Source: Nonomuraea spiralis (GTDB taxonomy: Bacteria > Actinomycetota > Actinomycetes > Streptosporangiales > Streptosporangiaceae). From it: a DNA stretch of 64,000 nucleotides. Under the pieces are notes generated by a model, which was not told the DNA's origin, did no database searches, and saw only the letters and a list, made by a program, of their open reading frames with translations. This document shows, piece by piece, positions 48,890 through 58,007 of this stretch (the stretch's first letter is position 1; each line of letters begins with the position of its first letter). The DNA lies in assembly GCF_014648435.1 (NCBI RefSeq), contig NZ_BMRC01000005.1:186001-250000 (forward strand), written 5' to 3'. Position numbers and translations under genes: made by a program.

Positions 48890-50971
48890 ATGAGTGTCAT
48901 GACACGTGCTGCGTACATTGCCGCGGGTGAGGCGGGAAGCAACAAGGGGACCGTCGCCCTGGGCCTGGTCGAGTTGCTGTCCCGCCAGGTGGAGAGTGTG
49001 GGGGTGTTCCGGCCGGTGGTACGGGCGGGCCGCGAGGACGGCCTGATCAACACGATCCGGAGCAGGTTCCAGCTCGCCCTGCCCTACGAGGCGTGCGCGG
49101 GTGTCACCTACGACGAGGTGCACGCCGACGCCGACCGCGCGGTCGGCGAGGTGGTGGCCCGCTACCGTGCGCTGGCCGGGCGGTGTGACGCGGTCGTGGT
49201 GGTCGGCACCGACTACACCGACGTGGGGGCGCCGACGGAGTTCGAGTTCAACGCCAGGCTGGCGGCGAACCTGGGCACGCCGGTGGTCAACGTGGTGTCC
49301 GGCCGGGGCCGGACGGCCGCGCAGATCGCGGCCGCGGTCGAGTTGTCGTCCAGGGAGCTGGCGCAGCACCACGACCAGGAGCTCGCGGTCGTGGTCACCA
49401 GGGCCGCCGAGGGCCTGACGATCGCGCATCCGGCGCCGGTGTTCGTGTTGCCGGAGACCGCCTCCCTGCGTGCGCCGACCGTGGCCGACCTGCTCGACGC
49501 GTGCGAGGGCCGGTTCTTCCTGGGCGAGCGCGACGGGCTGGGACGGGAGGCGAGCACGCTGATGGTGGGCGCCATGTCGCTGCCCAACATCCTGGACCGC
49601 CTCACCGAGGGGGCGGCGGTGATCATTCCGTCCGACCGGGCCGCGGCGCTGCTGCCCGGCCTGATCGCGGCGCACACCACGCCGGGCTTCCCCGCCCTGT
49701 CGGCCGTCGTGCTCACCGGCGGCACGGACCTGCCGGCCCCGGTCGAACGGCTGCTGCGCGGCATGGCGATCCCGCTGCCGGTGGTCGCCACCGACCACGA
49801 CACCTTCGACACCGCGACCCGCCTGTCCTCGGTGGAGGGCCGCTTCACCCCGGAGGCGACCGGGAAGATCGACACCGCGCTGCGGCTGTTCGCCACCCAC
49901 GTGGACGGCCCGCTGCTGCTGGAACGGCTGGACATCGCCAAGACCGACGTCGTCACCCCGCTCATGTTCGAGTACGAGCTGCTGGACCGGGCACGGGCCC
50001 GGCGCAGGCACATCGTGCTGCCCGAGGGCGAGGAGCCGCGCATCCTGCGCGCGGCCGACATCCTGCTGCGCCGCGACGTGGCCGAGCTCACCCTGCTCGG
50101 CGACGAGGAACGTATCAGGGTCCAGGCCGCCCAGCTCGGCCTGGACCTGGACGCGGCCAGGGTGCTCAGCCCGTTCGACGCGGAGCTGCGCGAGCGGTTC
50201 GCCCGCGCGTACGCCGAGGCGCGGGCGCACAAGGGCATGACCGTCGCGCTGGCCCGCGACACCGTCACCGACGTCTCCTACTTCGGCACGCTCATGGTGC
50301 ACACCGGCATGGCCGACGGCATGGTCTCGGGCGCGGCGCACACCACCGCCCACACCATCAGGCCGGCGTTCGAGATCCTGCGTACGGGCCTGGTCTCCAG
50401 CGTGTTCTTCATGTCGCTGGCCGACCGGGTGCTGGTGTACGGCGACTGCGCGGTCAACCCCGATCCGAGCGCCGAGCAGCTCGCCGACATCGCGATCGCC
50501 TCGGCCGGCACCGCGGCGCGGTTCGGCGTCGATCCGCGGATCGCCATGTTGTCGTACTCGACCGGGGCCTCCGGCGCGGGCGCCGACGTCGACAAGGTCC
50601 GCGCCGCCACCGAGCTGGTCCGCGAGCGCCGTCCCGACCTCCAGGTGGAGGGGCCGATCCAGTACGACGCCGCGGTGGACCCGTCCGTGGCCCGGGTGAA
50701 GATGCCCGGCAGCCAGGTGGCCGGGCGTGCCACCGTGTTCGTGGTGCCCGACCTGAACACCGGCAACAACCTGTACAAGGCCGTCCAGCGCAGCGCCGGG
50801 GCGGTCGCGGTGGGCCCGGTGTTGCAAGGGCTGCGCAAGCCGGTCAACGACCTGTCCCGCGGCGCCACGGTGGCCGACATCGTCACCACCGTCGCCGTCA
50901 CGGCCGCGCAGGTGCACGACGACGAGCCGGACCTGCCCGGGGAGCTGCTGGAACTGGCGGACCGCCGCTAG
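48890..50971 (+). CDS. pta: Phosphate acetyltransferase
   Basis: A 693-residue long-form Pta (acetyl-CoA + Pi to acetyl phosphate + CoA). The N-terminal ~220 residues are a BioD-like P-loop-type domain (AAYIAAGEAGSNKGTVALGLVELL), a DRTGG-type domain follows, and the C-terminal catalytic domain (about 370-690) carries IVLPEGEEPRILRAADILL, MVSGAAHTTAHTIRPAFEIL, MLSYSTGASGAG, VEGPIQYDAAVDP and FPDLN-like VVPDLNTGNNLYKA. With AckA it makes ATP from acetyl-CoA when respiration is limited. It converges on ackA instead of forming the usual pta-ackA operon. Confidence 0.93.
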   Translation: MSVMTRAAYIAAGEAGSNKGTVALGLVELLSRQVESVGVFRPVVRAGREDGLINTIRSRFQLALPYEACAGVTYDEVHADADRAVGEVVARYRALAGRCDAVVVVGTDYTDVGAPTEFEFNARLAANLGTPVVNVVSGRGRTAAQIAAAVELSSRELAQHHDQELAVVVTRAAEGLTIAHPAPVFVLPETASLRAPTVADLLDACEGRFFLGERDGLGREASTLMVGAMSLPNILDRLTEGAAVIIPSDRAAALLPGLIAAHTTPGFPALSAVVLTGGTDLPAPVERLLRGMAIPLPVVATDHDTFDTATRLSSVEGRFTPEATGKIDTALRLFATHVDGPLLLERLDIAKTDVVTPLMFEYELLDRARARRRHIVLPEGEEPRILRAADILLRRDVAELTLLGDEERIRVQAAQLGLDLDAARVLSPFDAELRERFARAYAEARAHKGMTVALARDTVTDVSYFGTLMVHTGMADGMVSGAAHTTAHTIRPAFEILRTGLVSSVFFMSLADRVLVYGDCAVNPDPSAEQLADIAIASAGTAARFGVDPRIAMLSYSTGASGAGADVDKVRAATELVRERRPDLQVEGPIQYDAAVDPSVARVKMPGSQVAGRATVFVVPDLNTGNNLYKAVQRSAGAVAVGPVLQGLRKPVNDLSRGATVADIVTTVAVTAAQVHDDEPDLPGELLELADRR

Positions 50972-50988
50972 ACCCGACGGACCTCGCC

Positions 50989-52155
50989 TCAGGGCGAGCA
51001 CACCGCCAGCGTCTGGAGGGCGATCTCCCCCTCCTCGTCGGTGGGGACGACCAGGACCGCCACTTCGGCGCCGGGCGGGGACACCGTACGTTCCCCGGCC
51101 GGAGCCGACCCGTTGAGCGCGGGGTCCACGGTGATGCCGAGCCGATCGAGCCCGGCCAGCGACTCCGCCCGGGTGGCCGCGTCGTGCTCGCCCACTCCGC
51201 CGGTGAACACGATCGCGTCGACCCGGCCGAGCAGCGCGTAGTAGGCGCCGACGTACTTGCGGACGCGCCGGGTGTAGACCTCCAGGGCCAGGCGGGCGTC
51301 GGCGTCGTCGCGGGCGCGGACCTCGCGCATGTCGCTGGTCCCGGTCAGCGCGAGCAGGCCGCCGCGGTGGGTGAGCGCGTGCTCCACCTGCCGGGCGTCC
51401 AGGCCGCGCGTCCGTTCGAGGTAGCCGGCGAGGGCGGGGTCGACGTCGCCGGAGCGGGTGCCCATGACGAGCCCTTCCAGCGGGGTCATGCCCATGGAGG
51501 TGTCCACGCTGCGCCCGCCGGAGACGGCGGTCGCGCCGGCGCCGTTGCCCAGGTGCAGCACGATGAGGTTGAGCCCGGACGGGTCGCGGCCGAGCAGTTC
51601 GGCGGCGCGGCGGGAGACGTACGCGCAGGAGGTGCCGTGGAAGCCGAAGCGCCGCACGCCCCACTCGCGCGGCACCGCGTACGTGTACGCCTGCGGCGCG
51701 AGCGTGCGATGGAAGGCGGTGTCGAACACGGCGACCTGCGGCACCTCGGGGAACGTCTTGAGCGCGAGCCGGATGCCGGTCAGGTTGACCGGGTTGTGCA
51801 GCGGCGCGAGCGGGGCCAGCTCCTCGATGGAGGCGACGACCTCGTCGTCGATGAGCACGGCCGCGCCGAACCGGTCGCCGCCGTGCACGACGCGGTGCCC
51901 GACCGCGACGGGGTCCAGCGCCGGCCCGGCGGCGGCGAACGCCTCCAGCATCGCATCCAGCCCGACGCCGTGGTCCGGGAACGGCCGGTCGCGCACGTAC
52001 GGCCGCCCGTCGCCGCCGACGTGGGTGAGCCGCCCCCACTCCTGCCCGATGCGTTCGACGAGGCCCTTGGCCGAGCGTTCGCGGGTGTGCGGGTCGATGA
52101 GCTCGTACTTGATGGAGGAGGATCCCGTGTTCAGCACGAGAATGGGGTCGGCCAT
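50989..52155 (-). CDS. ackA: Acetate kinase
   Basis: A 388-residue acetokinase (acetyl phosphate + ADP to acetate + ATP). Landmarks are ILVLNTGSSSIKYELID at the N-terminus, VGHRVVHGGDRF with catalytic residues, FDTAFHRTLAPQAYTYAVP, RRFGFHGTSCAYVSRRAAELLG, LIVLHLGNGAGATAVSGGRSVDTSMGMTPLEGLVMGTRSGDVDP and VFTGGVGEHDAATR. The length fits the family. It is convergent with pta, 17 bases apart, so each needs its own promoter; a GGACCAAGGTCAT box lies about 120 bases ahead of its start. Confidence 0.94.
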   Translation of the reverse strand: MADPILVLNTGSSSIKYELIDPHTRERSAKGLVERIGQEWGRLTHVGGDGRPYVRDRPFPDHGVGLDAMLEAFAAAGPALDPVAVGHRVVHGGDRFGAAVLIDDEVVASIEELAPLAPLHNPVNLTGIRLALKTFPEVPQVAVFDTAFHRTLAPQAYTYAVPREWGVRRFGFHGTSCAYVSRRAAELLGRDPSGLNLIVLHLGNGAGATAVSGGRSVDTSMGMTPLEGLVMGTRSGDVDPALAGYLERTRGLDARQVEHALTHRGGLLALTGTSDMREVRARDDADARLALEVYTRRVRKYVGAYYALLGRVDAIVFTGGVGEHDAATRAESLAGLDRLGITVDPALNGSAPAGERTVSPPGAEVAVLVVPTDEEGEIALQTLAVCSP

Positions 52156-52272
52156 GTCGGAGAGCCTATTCAGTCGTGATCAGCCGCCGGTGACGCGGTA
52201 GGACACCGGATGTCCGCCTCCACCCTCCTTGAGAACGGCGGCGGGCACGGCGGCCGAAGGGCACCCACATCC

Positions 52273-52287
52273 GGGACCAAGGTCATC
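52273..52287. promoter_or_regulatory. GGGACCAAGGTCAT box upstream of ackA
   Basis: GGGACCAAGGTCATC lies in the 140-base spacer between the GntR stop and the ackA start. Thirteen bases are identical to the box before the DoxX-like gene at 47.35 kb, which suggests one regulator for the whole CBS/DoxX/Usp/Pta/Ack block. Confidence 0.45.
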
Positions 52288-52295
52288 ACGCGCGC

Positions 52296-53051
52296 CTACG
52301 GTGTGCGCCTGACCACCTGACGGGGGCCCGCCGGCCGGGGCGTGTCGGCCGCGTCGAGCAGCGACTGCACGACCGGGATGGTGTCCCGGCGGCTGTGCTC
52401 CACGTGGGCGAAGGCCAGGGCGGCGGCCAGGTCGGCCTGGCCGGACGAGATCGCCCGGTAGAGCTCGGCGTGCTCGTGGTGGAAGTTGACCTGGTCGCTC
52501 TCGGGCACGATGTAGAAGAGCCGGTTGACCCGGCCGAGGATCGGCGCCATGAGGTCCTGCAGCAGCAGGTTGTCCGAGAGCGTCAGGATCGCGGCGTGGA
52601 AACGCGAGTTGGTGGCCGACAGCAGCACGCCGTCGTTGGCGGCGACGGCCCGTTCCGCCTCCTCGAGGATCTCCCGGAGGATCTCGGCGGACGCGCCGCG
52701 CCCGCACTGCTCGGCCGCGAGCCGGGTGGCCAGCACCTCCAGCGAGCCGCGTACGTCGTAGAGCTCGTTGACGTCGCGGACGGTCAGCGAGGCGACCACC
52801 GCGCCGCGCCGGGGCAGGCTGCGGATGAACCCCTCGCTCTCCAGCCGCGGGAACGCCTCGCGGATGGGGATGCGGGAGATGCCGAGCTCCTCGGCCACCG
52901 CCCGCTCGCGGATGCGCGCGCCAGGTTTGTAGGTGCCGTCGATGATCCGCTCGCGCACCCACTCGTAGGCCAGCTGGTCGAGGGAGAGCCCGGGTGTGTC
53001 GACCGGCTCCCCCTCGGCAGTCGGCGGTCGTTCTCGCTCTGGGATGGACAC
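52296..53051 (-). CDS. GntR family regulator (FadR subfamily, FCD domain)
   Basis: A 251-residue regulator. The winged HTH is clear (LAYEWVRERIIDGTYKPGARIRERAVAEELGISRIPIREAFPRLESEGFIRSLPRRGAVVASL). The C-terminal all-helical FCD domain (about 95-225) has RFHAAIL and HHEHAELYRAI, whose His residues usually bind metal and a carboxylate ligand. The GTG start (VSIPERE) has GGAGG 6 bases ahead; a TTG two codons earlier is less well placed. It is divergent from the amidohydrolase/ABC operon and probably represses it through the site at 53.13 kb. Confidence 0.87.
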   Translation of the reverse strand: MSIPERERPPTAEGEPVDTPGLSLDQLAYEWVRERIIDGTYKPGARIRERAVAEELGISRIPIREAFPRLESEGFIRSLPRRGAVVASLTVRDVNELYDVRGSLEVLATRLAAEQCGRGASAEILREILEEAERAVAANDGVLLSATNSRFHAAILTLSDNLLLQDLMAPILGRVNRLFYIVPESDQVNFHHEHAELYRAISSGQADLAAALAFAHVEHSRRDTIPVVQSLLDAADTPRPAGPRQVVRRTP

Positions 53052-53132
53052 CCTCAACCTCCGTGCTCCGGCGACTCATTCTAGGCATGATCGGGCCGCG
53101 CCCGCCCAGCCCTTCTCCAAACGTGATCTCGG

Positions 53133-53143
53133 GTTTGGTATAC
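53133..53143. promoter_or_regulatory. Candidate FCD-GntR operator
   Basis: TTGGTATACAA, with the palindromic core GTATAC, lies in the 180-base divergent spacer in an AT-rich patch (TTTGGTATACAACAAC). GT-N-AC cores are typical for FadR-type GntR proteins. It lies 82 bases from the regulator start and 89 from the operon start. Confidence 0.5.
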
Positions 53144-53231
53144 AACAACGACGTAACAAGCCCCAACAACCGTGACAAACGTGATCCTGTCTGCGACTGT
53201 GTATGCCATCAGCGGAGCTGAGAGGATCGAT

Positions 53232-54440
53232 GTGAGTCAAACGACCCTTCGGAACGGACGCCTTCGTAGCGGCGACCTCGTCGACATCGAGATCGTGGAC
53301 ACGGTCGTCCGGGACATCCGGCCGGCCGGATCCCAACCGGTCACCGGCCCGTCCGAGGACCTGGACGGGCGGCTCGTCCTGCCGCCGCTCGTGAACGGCC
53401 ACGCCCACCTCGACAAGACCTTCTTCGGCGGGGAGTGGCAGCCGCACGTTCCCGGTGGCGGCGTCCGGGAACGCATCGAGCTGGAGAAGGCCCGCCGCGC
53501 CACGCTCGGCCACACCGCCGACGAGCGCGCGTTCGGCCTGGCCCGCACGATGGTCGAGTACGGCACCGGCACATTACGGGCGCACGTCGACATCGACCCC
53601 GACGTCGGGCTCGACGGGCTGAAGCGGATGCTGCGGCTCCGCGAGACGTTCGCCGGCTACCTGGACGTGCAGATCGTCGCCTTCCCCCAGAGCGGGATCG
53701 TCTCGGCGCCCGGCGTCGCGGACCTGCTGGAGGAGGCGATGCGCCTCGGCGCGGACGTCGTCGGCGGGCTCGACCCCCGTTCCATCGACGGCGACCTCGA
53801 CGGCCATCTCGACGCGGTCTTCGCGCTGGCGGACCGCCACGGCGCGGGGATCGACCTCCACCTGCACGAGGACGGGCCCGCGGCGCTCACCGAGTACCGG
53901 GCGATCGTCGGCCGGGTCGCCGCGTACGGGATGCGGGGCTCGGTCGCGCTCAGCCACGCGTACGGGCTGGGCCGTCTGGGGGAGCGCGACTTCGACGAGA
54001 TCGCCGCCGCGTTCGCCGAACAGCACATCTCGATCATGACCAACGGGCCCGCCGGCCCCGTCCCGCCCGTGCTGGAACTCGTACGGCGTGGCGTCAATGT
54101 CTTCTCGGGCACCGACAACATCCGCGACAGCTGGTGGCCGTTCGGCTCGGGGGACCCTCTGGACGTGGCGCGAACCGTCGCGTACCGGAACAGCCTGTTC
54201 ACCGACGACGACCTCGACCTCGCCCTCGGCTTCGTGACCGACCGCGCGGCGGCCGCGCTCGGCGTGCCGGACCACGGCCTGCGCGCCGGCGGTCCGGCCG
54301 ACCTAGTGGTGGCCGGCGCCCGCCGCGCGGCCGAAGCCGTCGCCGCTCCGCCCCCGGGCCGCGACGTCATGCGCGCCGGCCGGTGGGTCTCGCGCAGCTC
54401 TCTCACCACACGATCGGACGTCCCCAGCCCGATCGCATAA
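53232..54440 (+). CDS. Cytosine-deaminase-like amidohydrolase
   Basis: A 402-residue metal-dependent amidohydrolase. The first metal motif is NGHAHLDKTFFGG (HxH), then IDLHLHEDG, LSHAYGLG and the metal Asp in FSGTDNIRDSWWPFGSGDPLD, the same order as in CodA-type deaminases (GTDNIRDP). It should deaminate or hydrolyse a cyclic amidine or amide. The GTG start has GAGAGGA 5 bases ahead; an upstream GTG has none. It leads an operon with a Dpp-type importer, so the imported compound may be its substrate or give rise to it. Confidence 0.85.
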   Translation: MSQTTLRNGRLRSGDLVDIEIVDTVVRDIRPAGSQPVTGPSEDLDGRLVLPPLVNGHAHLDKTFFGGEWQPHVPGGGVRERIELEKARRATLGHTADERAFGLARTMVEYGTGTLRAHVDIDPDVGLDGLKRMLRLRETFAGYLDVQIVAFPQSGIVSAPGVADLLEEAMRLGADVVGGLDPRSIDGDLDGHLDAVFALADRHGAGIDLHLHEDGPAALTEYRAIVGRVAAYGMRGSVALSHAYGLGRLGERDFDEIAAAFAEQHISIMTNGPAGPVPPVLELVRRGVNVFSGTDNIRDSWWPFGSGDPLDVARTVAYRNSLFTDDDLDLALGFVTDRAAAALGVPDHGLRAGGPADLVVAGARRAAEAVAAPPPGRDVMRAGRWVSRSSLTTRSDVPSPIA

Positions 54441-54484
54441 CCCCCCACACAACCCCCCTTGCACATCTGAGGAAGGAACCCGAC

Positions 54485-56056
54485 ATGAAAGGTCGCGCTG
54501 CACGGCGAGCCATTCTCGCGGTCCTTTGCGTAACGACGGCGTCGGCCCTGTCCGCGTGCGGACTGTCCGCGCCTTCGACGAGCGGCGACGCCGGAGCGAA
54601 GGCGGACGCCATCGTGGCCGCCGGCCAGGCCTCGCTGGAAACCCTCGACCCCCTCCAGTCGTCCAACGCCGACAACGACATCTTCATCGCCGCCTTCTAC
54701 GACCGGCTGGTCGGATTCGACTCGAACTCGAAGATGATCCCCAAGCTGGCCTCCTCCTGGGAGTTCAACTCCGACGCGACGGCCGTGACCCTGACGCTGC
54801 GCGACGACGTGGTCTTCCACTCCGGCAACAAGCTCACCGCCGAGGACGTGAAGTACAGCCTGGACCGGGCCAAGCGGATCGCCTCGGGAAGCGTCGCCTT
54901 CATCCCCTCGTACGCGTCCTCGAAGGTCGTCGACGACACCCACGTCACCATCACCTTCACCCGGCCGAGCGTCAGCTTCCTCGCCGGTCTCAGCTACCTC
55001 TACATCGTCGACTCCAAGGTCGTGCGGAGCAACGAGGGCGCGGACGACGCCCAGCAGTGGCTGGCCACGCACGACGCGGGATCCGGCCCGTACGTGCTGA
55101 GCGGCTACAAGGCGAACCAGGAGGTGGGCCTGTCCCGGTACGACAAGTACTGGGACACGGACGCCCGCCGCCCGCAGAACGTCGTGCTGCGCATGATGAA
55201 CGAGAGCAGCCTGCTCAGGGACGAACTCCTCACCGGCAACGTCGATCTCGGCTGGGGCCTGGCGCCCCTCGACGTCAAGCAGCTCAGCGGCAAGGCCGGG
55301 CTGGAGGGCTACTCGATGCCCTCGACGCGCGTGACCCTCGCCACGATGAACACGCAGGGCAAGGTCACCCGCGACCCGCGCGTACGCGAGGCGATCCAGC
55401 TCGCCTACGACTACGAAGGCCACATCAAGACCGCGTTGCAGGGCTCCGGCGAGATCGCCCGCAGTGTCATCCCCCGGGGCATGGACTGCGTCTACGACGG
55501 CCCGGCGCCGGCCCGCGACGTGGCCAAGGCCAAGCAGCTCCTCGGCGCGGCGGGCGCGGCCGGGGCGACGGTGTCGATCGCCTACGACCCGGCGGTCCCG
55601 GAGTTCAAGCTCGCCGGGACGCTGCTGGAGAACAGCCTGCGCGAGATCGGCCTCGTGGTGAAGGTCAAGACGGCGACCTTCCCCCAGTACATGCAGATGA
55701 TCTCGGCTCCGGCGACCACCCCGGACATCGCGATCTCGTGGGACTTCGCGCCGTTCCCCGACGCGGGCTCCGTCCTGGACCGTAGCTGGAACTCCAAGGC
55801 GATCGGCCAGACGAACGGCGCACGCTACGACAACGCGAAGGTCGACAGCCTGCTCGCGGCGGCCTCGACCGCCAAGGACCAGGCGGCGGCCTGCGAGGCG
55901 TACGTGGACGCGCAGAAGCAGATCGTGGCCGACCACGCCGCCGTCTACATCGCCTGGCCCACCGTGAACGGCGCCAGGAACGGCAAGCTCGCGCCGCTGC
56001 CGTACACGCCCACCAGCCCGACGTTCGACGTCGGCCGGCTGCTGCTGGCGAAGTAG
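54485..56056 (+). CDS. Family 5 extracellular solute-binding lipoprotein (Dpp/Opp type)
   Basis: A 523-residue binding protein with a lipoprotein signal (RRAILAVLCVTTASALSACG; Cys at about residue 25). The body is typical of family 5: LETLDPLQSSNADNDIFIAAFYDRLVGFD, LTLRDDVVFHSGNKLTAEDVKYSLDRAK, DAGSGPYVLSGYK. Such proteins bind peptides, nickel complexes, opines, cyclic dipeptides or glycosides. It feeds the permeases and ATPases that follow. GGAAGG lies ahead of the ATG. Confidence 0.9.
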   Translation: MKGRAARRAILAVLCVTTASALSACGLSAPSTSGDAGAKADAIVAAGQASLETLDPLQSSNADNDIFIAAFYDRLVGFDSNSKMIPKLASSWEFNSDATAVTLTLRDDVVFHSGNKLTAEDVKYSLDRAKRIASGSVAFIPSYASSKVVDDTHVTITFTRPSVSFLAGLSYLYIVDSKVVRSNEGADDAQQWLATHDAGSGPYVLSGYKANQEVGLSRYDKYWDTDARRPQNVVLRMMNESSLLRDELLTGNVDLGWGLAPLDVKQLSGKAGLEGYSMPSTRVTLATMNTQGKVTRDPRVREAIQLAYDYEGHIKTALQGSGEIARSVIPRGMDCVYDGPAPARDVAKAKQLLGAAGAAGATVSIAYDPAVPEFKLAGTLLENSLREIGLVVKVKTATFPQYMQMISAPATTPDIAISWDFAPFPDAGSVLDRSWNSKAIGQTNGARYDNAKVDSLLAAASTAKDQAAACEAYVDAQKQIVADHAAVYIAWPTVNGARNGKLAPLPYTPTSPTFDVGRLLLAK

Positions 56057-56067
56057 CCGGACGGCCG

Positions 56068-57090
56068 ATGATGTTCGTCTTCGTGATCCGACGGATCGGT
56101 CTGGCGTTGTTGTCCGGCTGGGGCGTCGCGACGATCGTGTTCCTGATGTCGAAGCTGATCCCGGGCGACCCCGCCCGGGTGGCCGCGGGCCGCTTCGCCT
56201 CGGCCGACCAGGTCGAGCAGGTCCGGCACACGATGGGCCTCGACCAGTCCATGCTCGCCCAGTACGGTGCCTACCTCACGCGCGCGGCCGCCGGCGACCT
56301 CGGCACCTCCGCGTACACGCACCAGGGAGTGACCAGCGACCTGGCCGCGGCGCTCCCCAACACGATTCAGCTGGTGCTCGCGGGGATGCTGATCACCGTG
56401 CTGGTGGCGGTTCCGCTGGGCGTCGTCGCCGCGGTCTCGCAAGGGCGGGCGGCCGACGTCGCGGCCCGTCTCATCCTCGTCCTGGCCGGCGGGGTGCCGA
56501 TCTTCTGGTTCGCGATCATGCTGCGCTGGACGCTCGGGTTCCTCCTCGGCTGGTTCCCGCTGTCCGGCCTGAACGGCGTGGGAATGGCGCCGCCCGACGT
56601 GACCGGGTTCACCGTGCTCGACTCCCTCCTGTTCGGAGACGTCGCGAACCTGCTGGACTCGCTCGCGCACCTCGTCCTGCCCGCCCTGGCGCTGAGCGTG
56701 CCGTTCATCGCCACGCTGGCGCGGAACGTGCGCTCCAACATGATCTCCGCGCTGCACTCCGACTACATCGACTTCGCGATCTCGAAGGGCGTACCGCGCG
56801 GACGGGTGGTCGTGCGCCACGCGCTCCGCTCCGCCATGGGCTCGACGCTGACGATCTTCGGCATGCAGTTCGGCTGGATGGTCAGCGCGTCCGTGCTGGT
56901 GGAGGCGGTGTTCTCCTTCCCCGGGGTCGGCAGCTACATGTACAAGGCCATCGTCAACAACGACACGTACGCCGTGCTGGGGGCGGTGCTCGTCGTCGGG
57001 TTCGTCTTCATCGTCTCCTCGGTGGTCGTCGATCTGCTGCAGATGATCCTCGATCCGCGGGTGCGTACCAACCACTTGAGAGCCGCCTGA
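56068..57090 (+). CDS. Dpp/Opp-type ABC permease (DppB)
   Basis: A 340-residue inner-membrane permease with six helices. The N-terminal IRRIGLALLSGWGVATIVFLMSKLIPGDPA and GLDQSMLAQYGAYLTRAAAGDLGTS are diagnostic of DppB. The EAA loop (YIDFAISKGVPRGRVVVRHALRSA) contacts an ATPase. It starts 11 bases after the binding-protein stop, and its final TGA shares a base with the next ATG. Confidence 0.9.
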   Translation: MMFVFVIRRIGLALLSGWGVATIVFLMSKLIPGDPARVAAGRFASADQVEQVRHTMGLDQSMLAQYGAYLTRAAAGDLGTSAYTHQGVTSDLAAALPNTIQLVLAGMLITVLVAVPLGVVAAVSQGRAADVAARLILVLAGGVPIFWFAIMLRWTLGFLLGWFPLSGLNGVGMAPPDVTGFTVLDSLLFGDVANLLDSLAHLVLPALALSVPFIATLARNVRSNMISALHSDYIDFAISKGVPRGRVVVRHALRSAMGSTLTIFGMQFGWMVSASVLVEAVFSFPGVGSYMYKAIVNNDTYAVLGAVLVVGFVFIVSSVVVDLLQMILDPRVRTNHLRAA

Positions 57091-58007
57091 TGACCGGAAC
57101 CCGCGAACCCCTCACCGTTCCCCACGGGATCGACCTGTCCACGGCCGCGGTCGGCCGGAGCATCGGCGGCCGGATCCGCCGGCTCTTCGGCCGGCGCGTC
57201 GCCCTGGTCGACCGCTTCGCGTTCGCCGGCGTCGTGCTCCTGCTGCTGTTCGCCGCGGTCGGCCCGTTCCTCGCGCCGTTCTCGCCGTACGAGGTCGCGC
57301 CGGAGGACGCGCTGCTGCCACCCGGCCCCGGCCACCTGCTCGGGACCGACGACGCCGGACGCGACGTGCTCTCCCGCATCCTCGCCGGCGCCGGAACGAC
57401 GCTGCTCGCGGCCGTGGGCATCGTGGTGCTGTCGATGATCACCGGTGTCCTCGTCGCCAGCGTCGCCGCGCTGCTGCCACGCTGGGCCGACGAAGCCGTC
57501 ATGCGCGTGTGCGACATCTTCATGTCCATCCCGTCGCTCGTGCTCGCCCTCGGCCTGGCCGCCGCCATCGGCCCGTCGCTCACCTCGATCATCATCGCGA
57601 TGGTCGCGGCCTCCTGGCCGGGCACGGCCAGGCTCATGCGCGGCATCCTGCGCGAGACGATGTGCGGCTCCTACGTCGAGGCCGCCCAGGTGCTCGGGGT
57701 CTCCCGGCTGCGGCTCATGCTCCGGCACGTCCTGCCCAACTCGATGGACGCGGTCTACGTGCAGGCCAGCATGGAGATCTCCGGGACCATCGTGATGATG
57801 GCCGGCCTGGCCTTCCTCGGCGTCGGCGCGCCCCCGCCCAGCCCGGACTGGGGGTCGCTCGTCGCCCAGGGACAGCAGTTCATCACGAGCGCGTGGTGGG
57901 TGGCCCTCTTCCCTGGCCTCGCCATCACGATCTCCGCCATCGCCTTCGGGCTCGTCGGCGACGCCGTACGCGGTGTCGTCGACCCGGCGTCGAGGAGCGT
58001 CCGATGA
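57090..58007 (+). CDS. Dpp/Opp-type ABC permease (DppC)
   Basis: A 305-residue permease. After a basic N-terminus it has the first helix, then the DppC signature HLLGTDDAGRDVLSRILAGAGTTLL, the EAA loop YVEAAQVLGVSRLRLMLRHVLPNS and LGVGAPPPSPDWGSLVAQGQQFI. It overlaps the DppB stop by one base and the next ATPase gene by four. It completes the membrane channel with DppB. Confidence 0.9.
   Translation: MTGTREPLTVPHGIDLSTAAVGRSIGGRIRRLFGRRVALVDRFAFAGVVLLLLFAAVGPFLAPFSPYEVAPEDALLPPGPGHLLGTDDAGRDVLSRILAGAGTTLLAAVGIVVLSMITGVLVASVAALLPRWADEAVMRVCDIFMSIPSLVLALGLAAAIGPSLTSIIIAMVAASWPGTARLMRGILRETMCGSYVEAAQVLGVSRLRLMLRHVLPNSMDAVYVQASMEISGTIVMMAGLAFLGVGAPPPSPDWGSLVAQGQQFITSAWWVALFPGLAITISAIAFGLVGDAVRGVVDPASRSVR

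Noticed and set aside
48821-52039. 1072-codon minus-strand frame
   Set aside because: Antisense to pta and out of frame with ackA; repetitive Gly/Arg/Asp composition typical of shadow frames.
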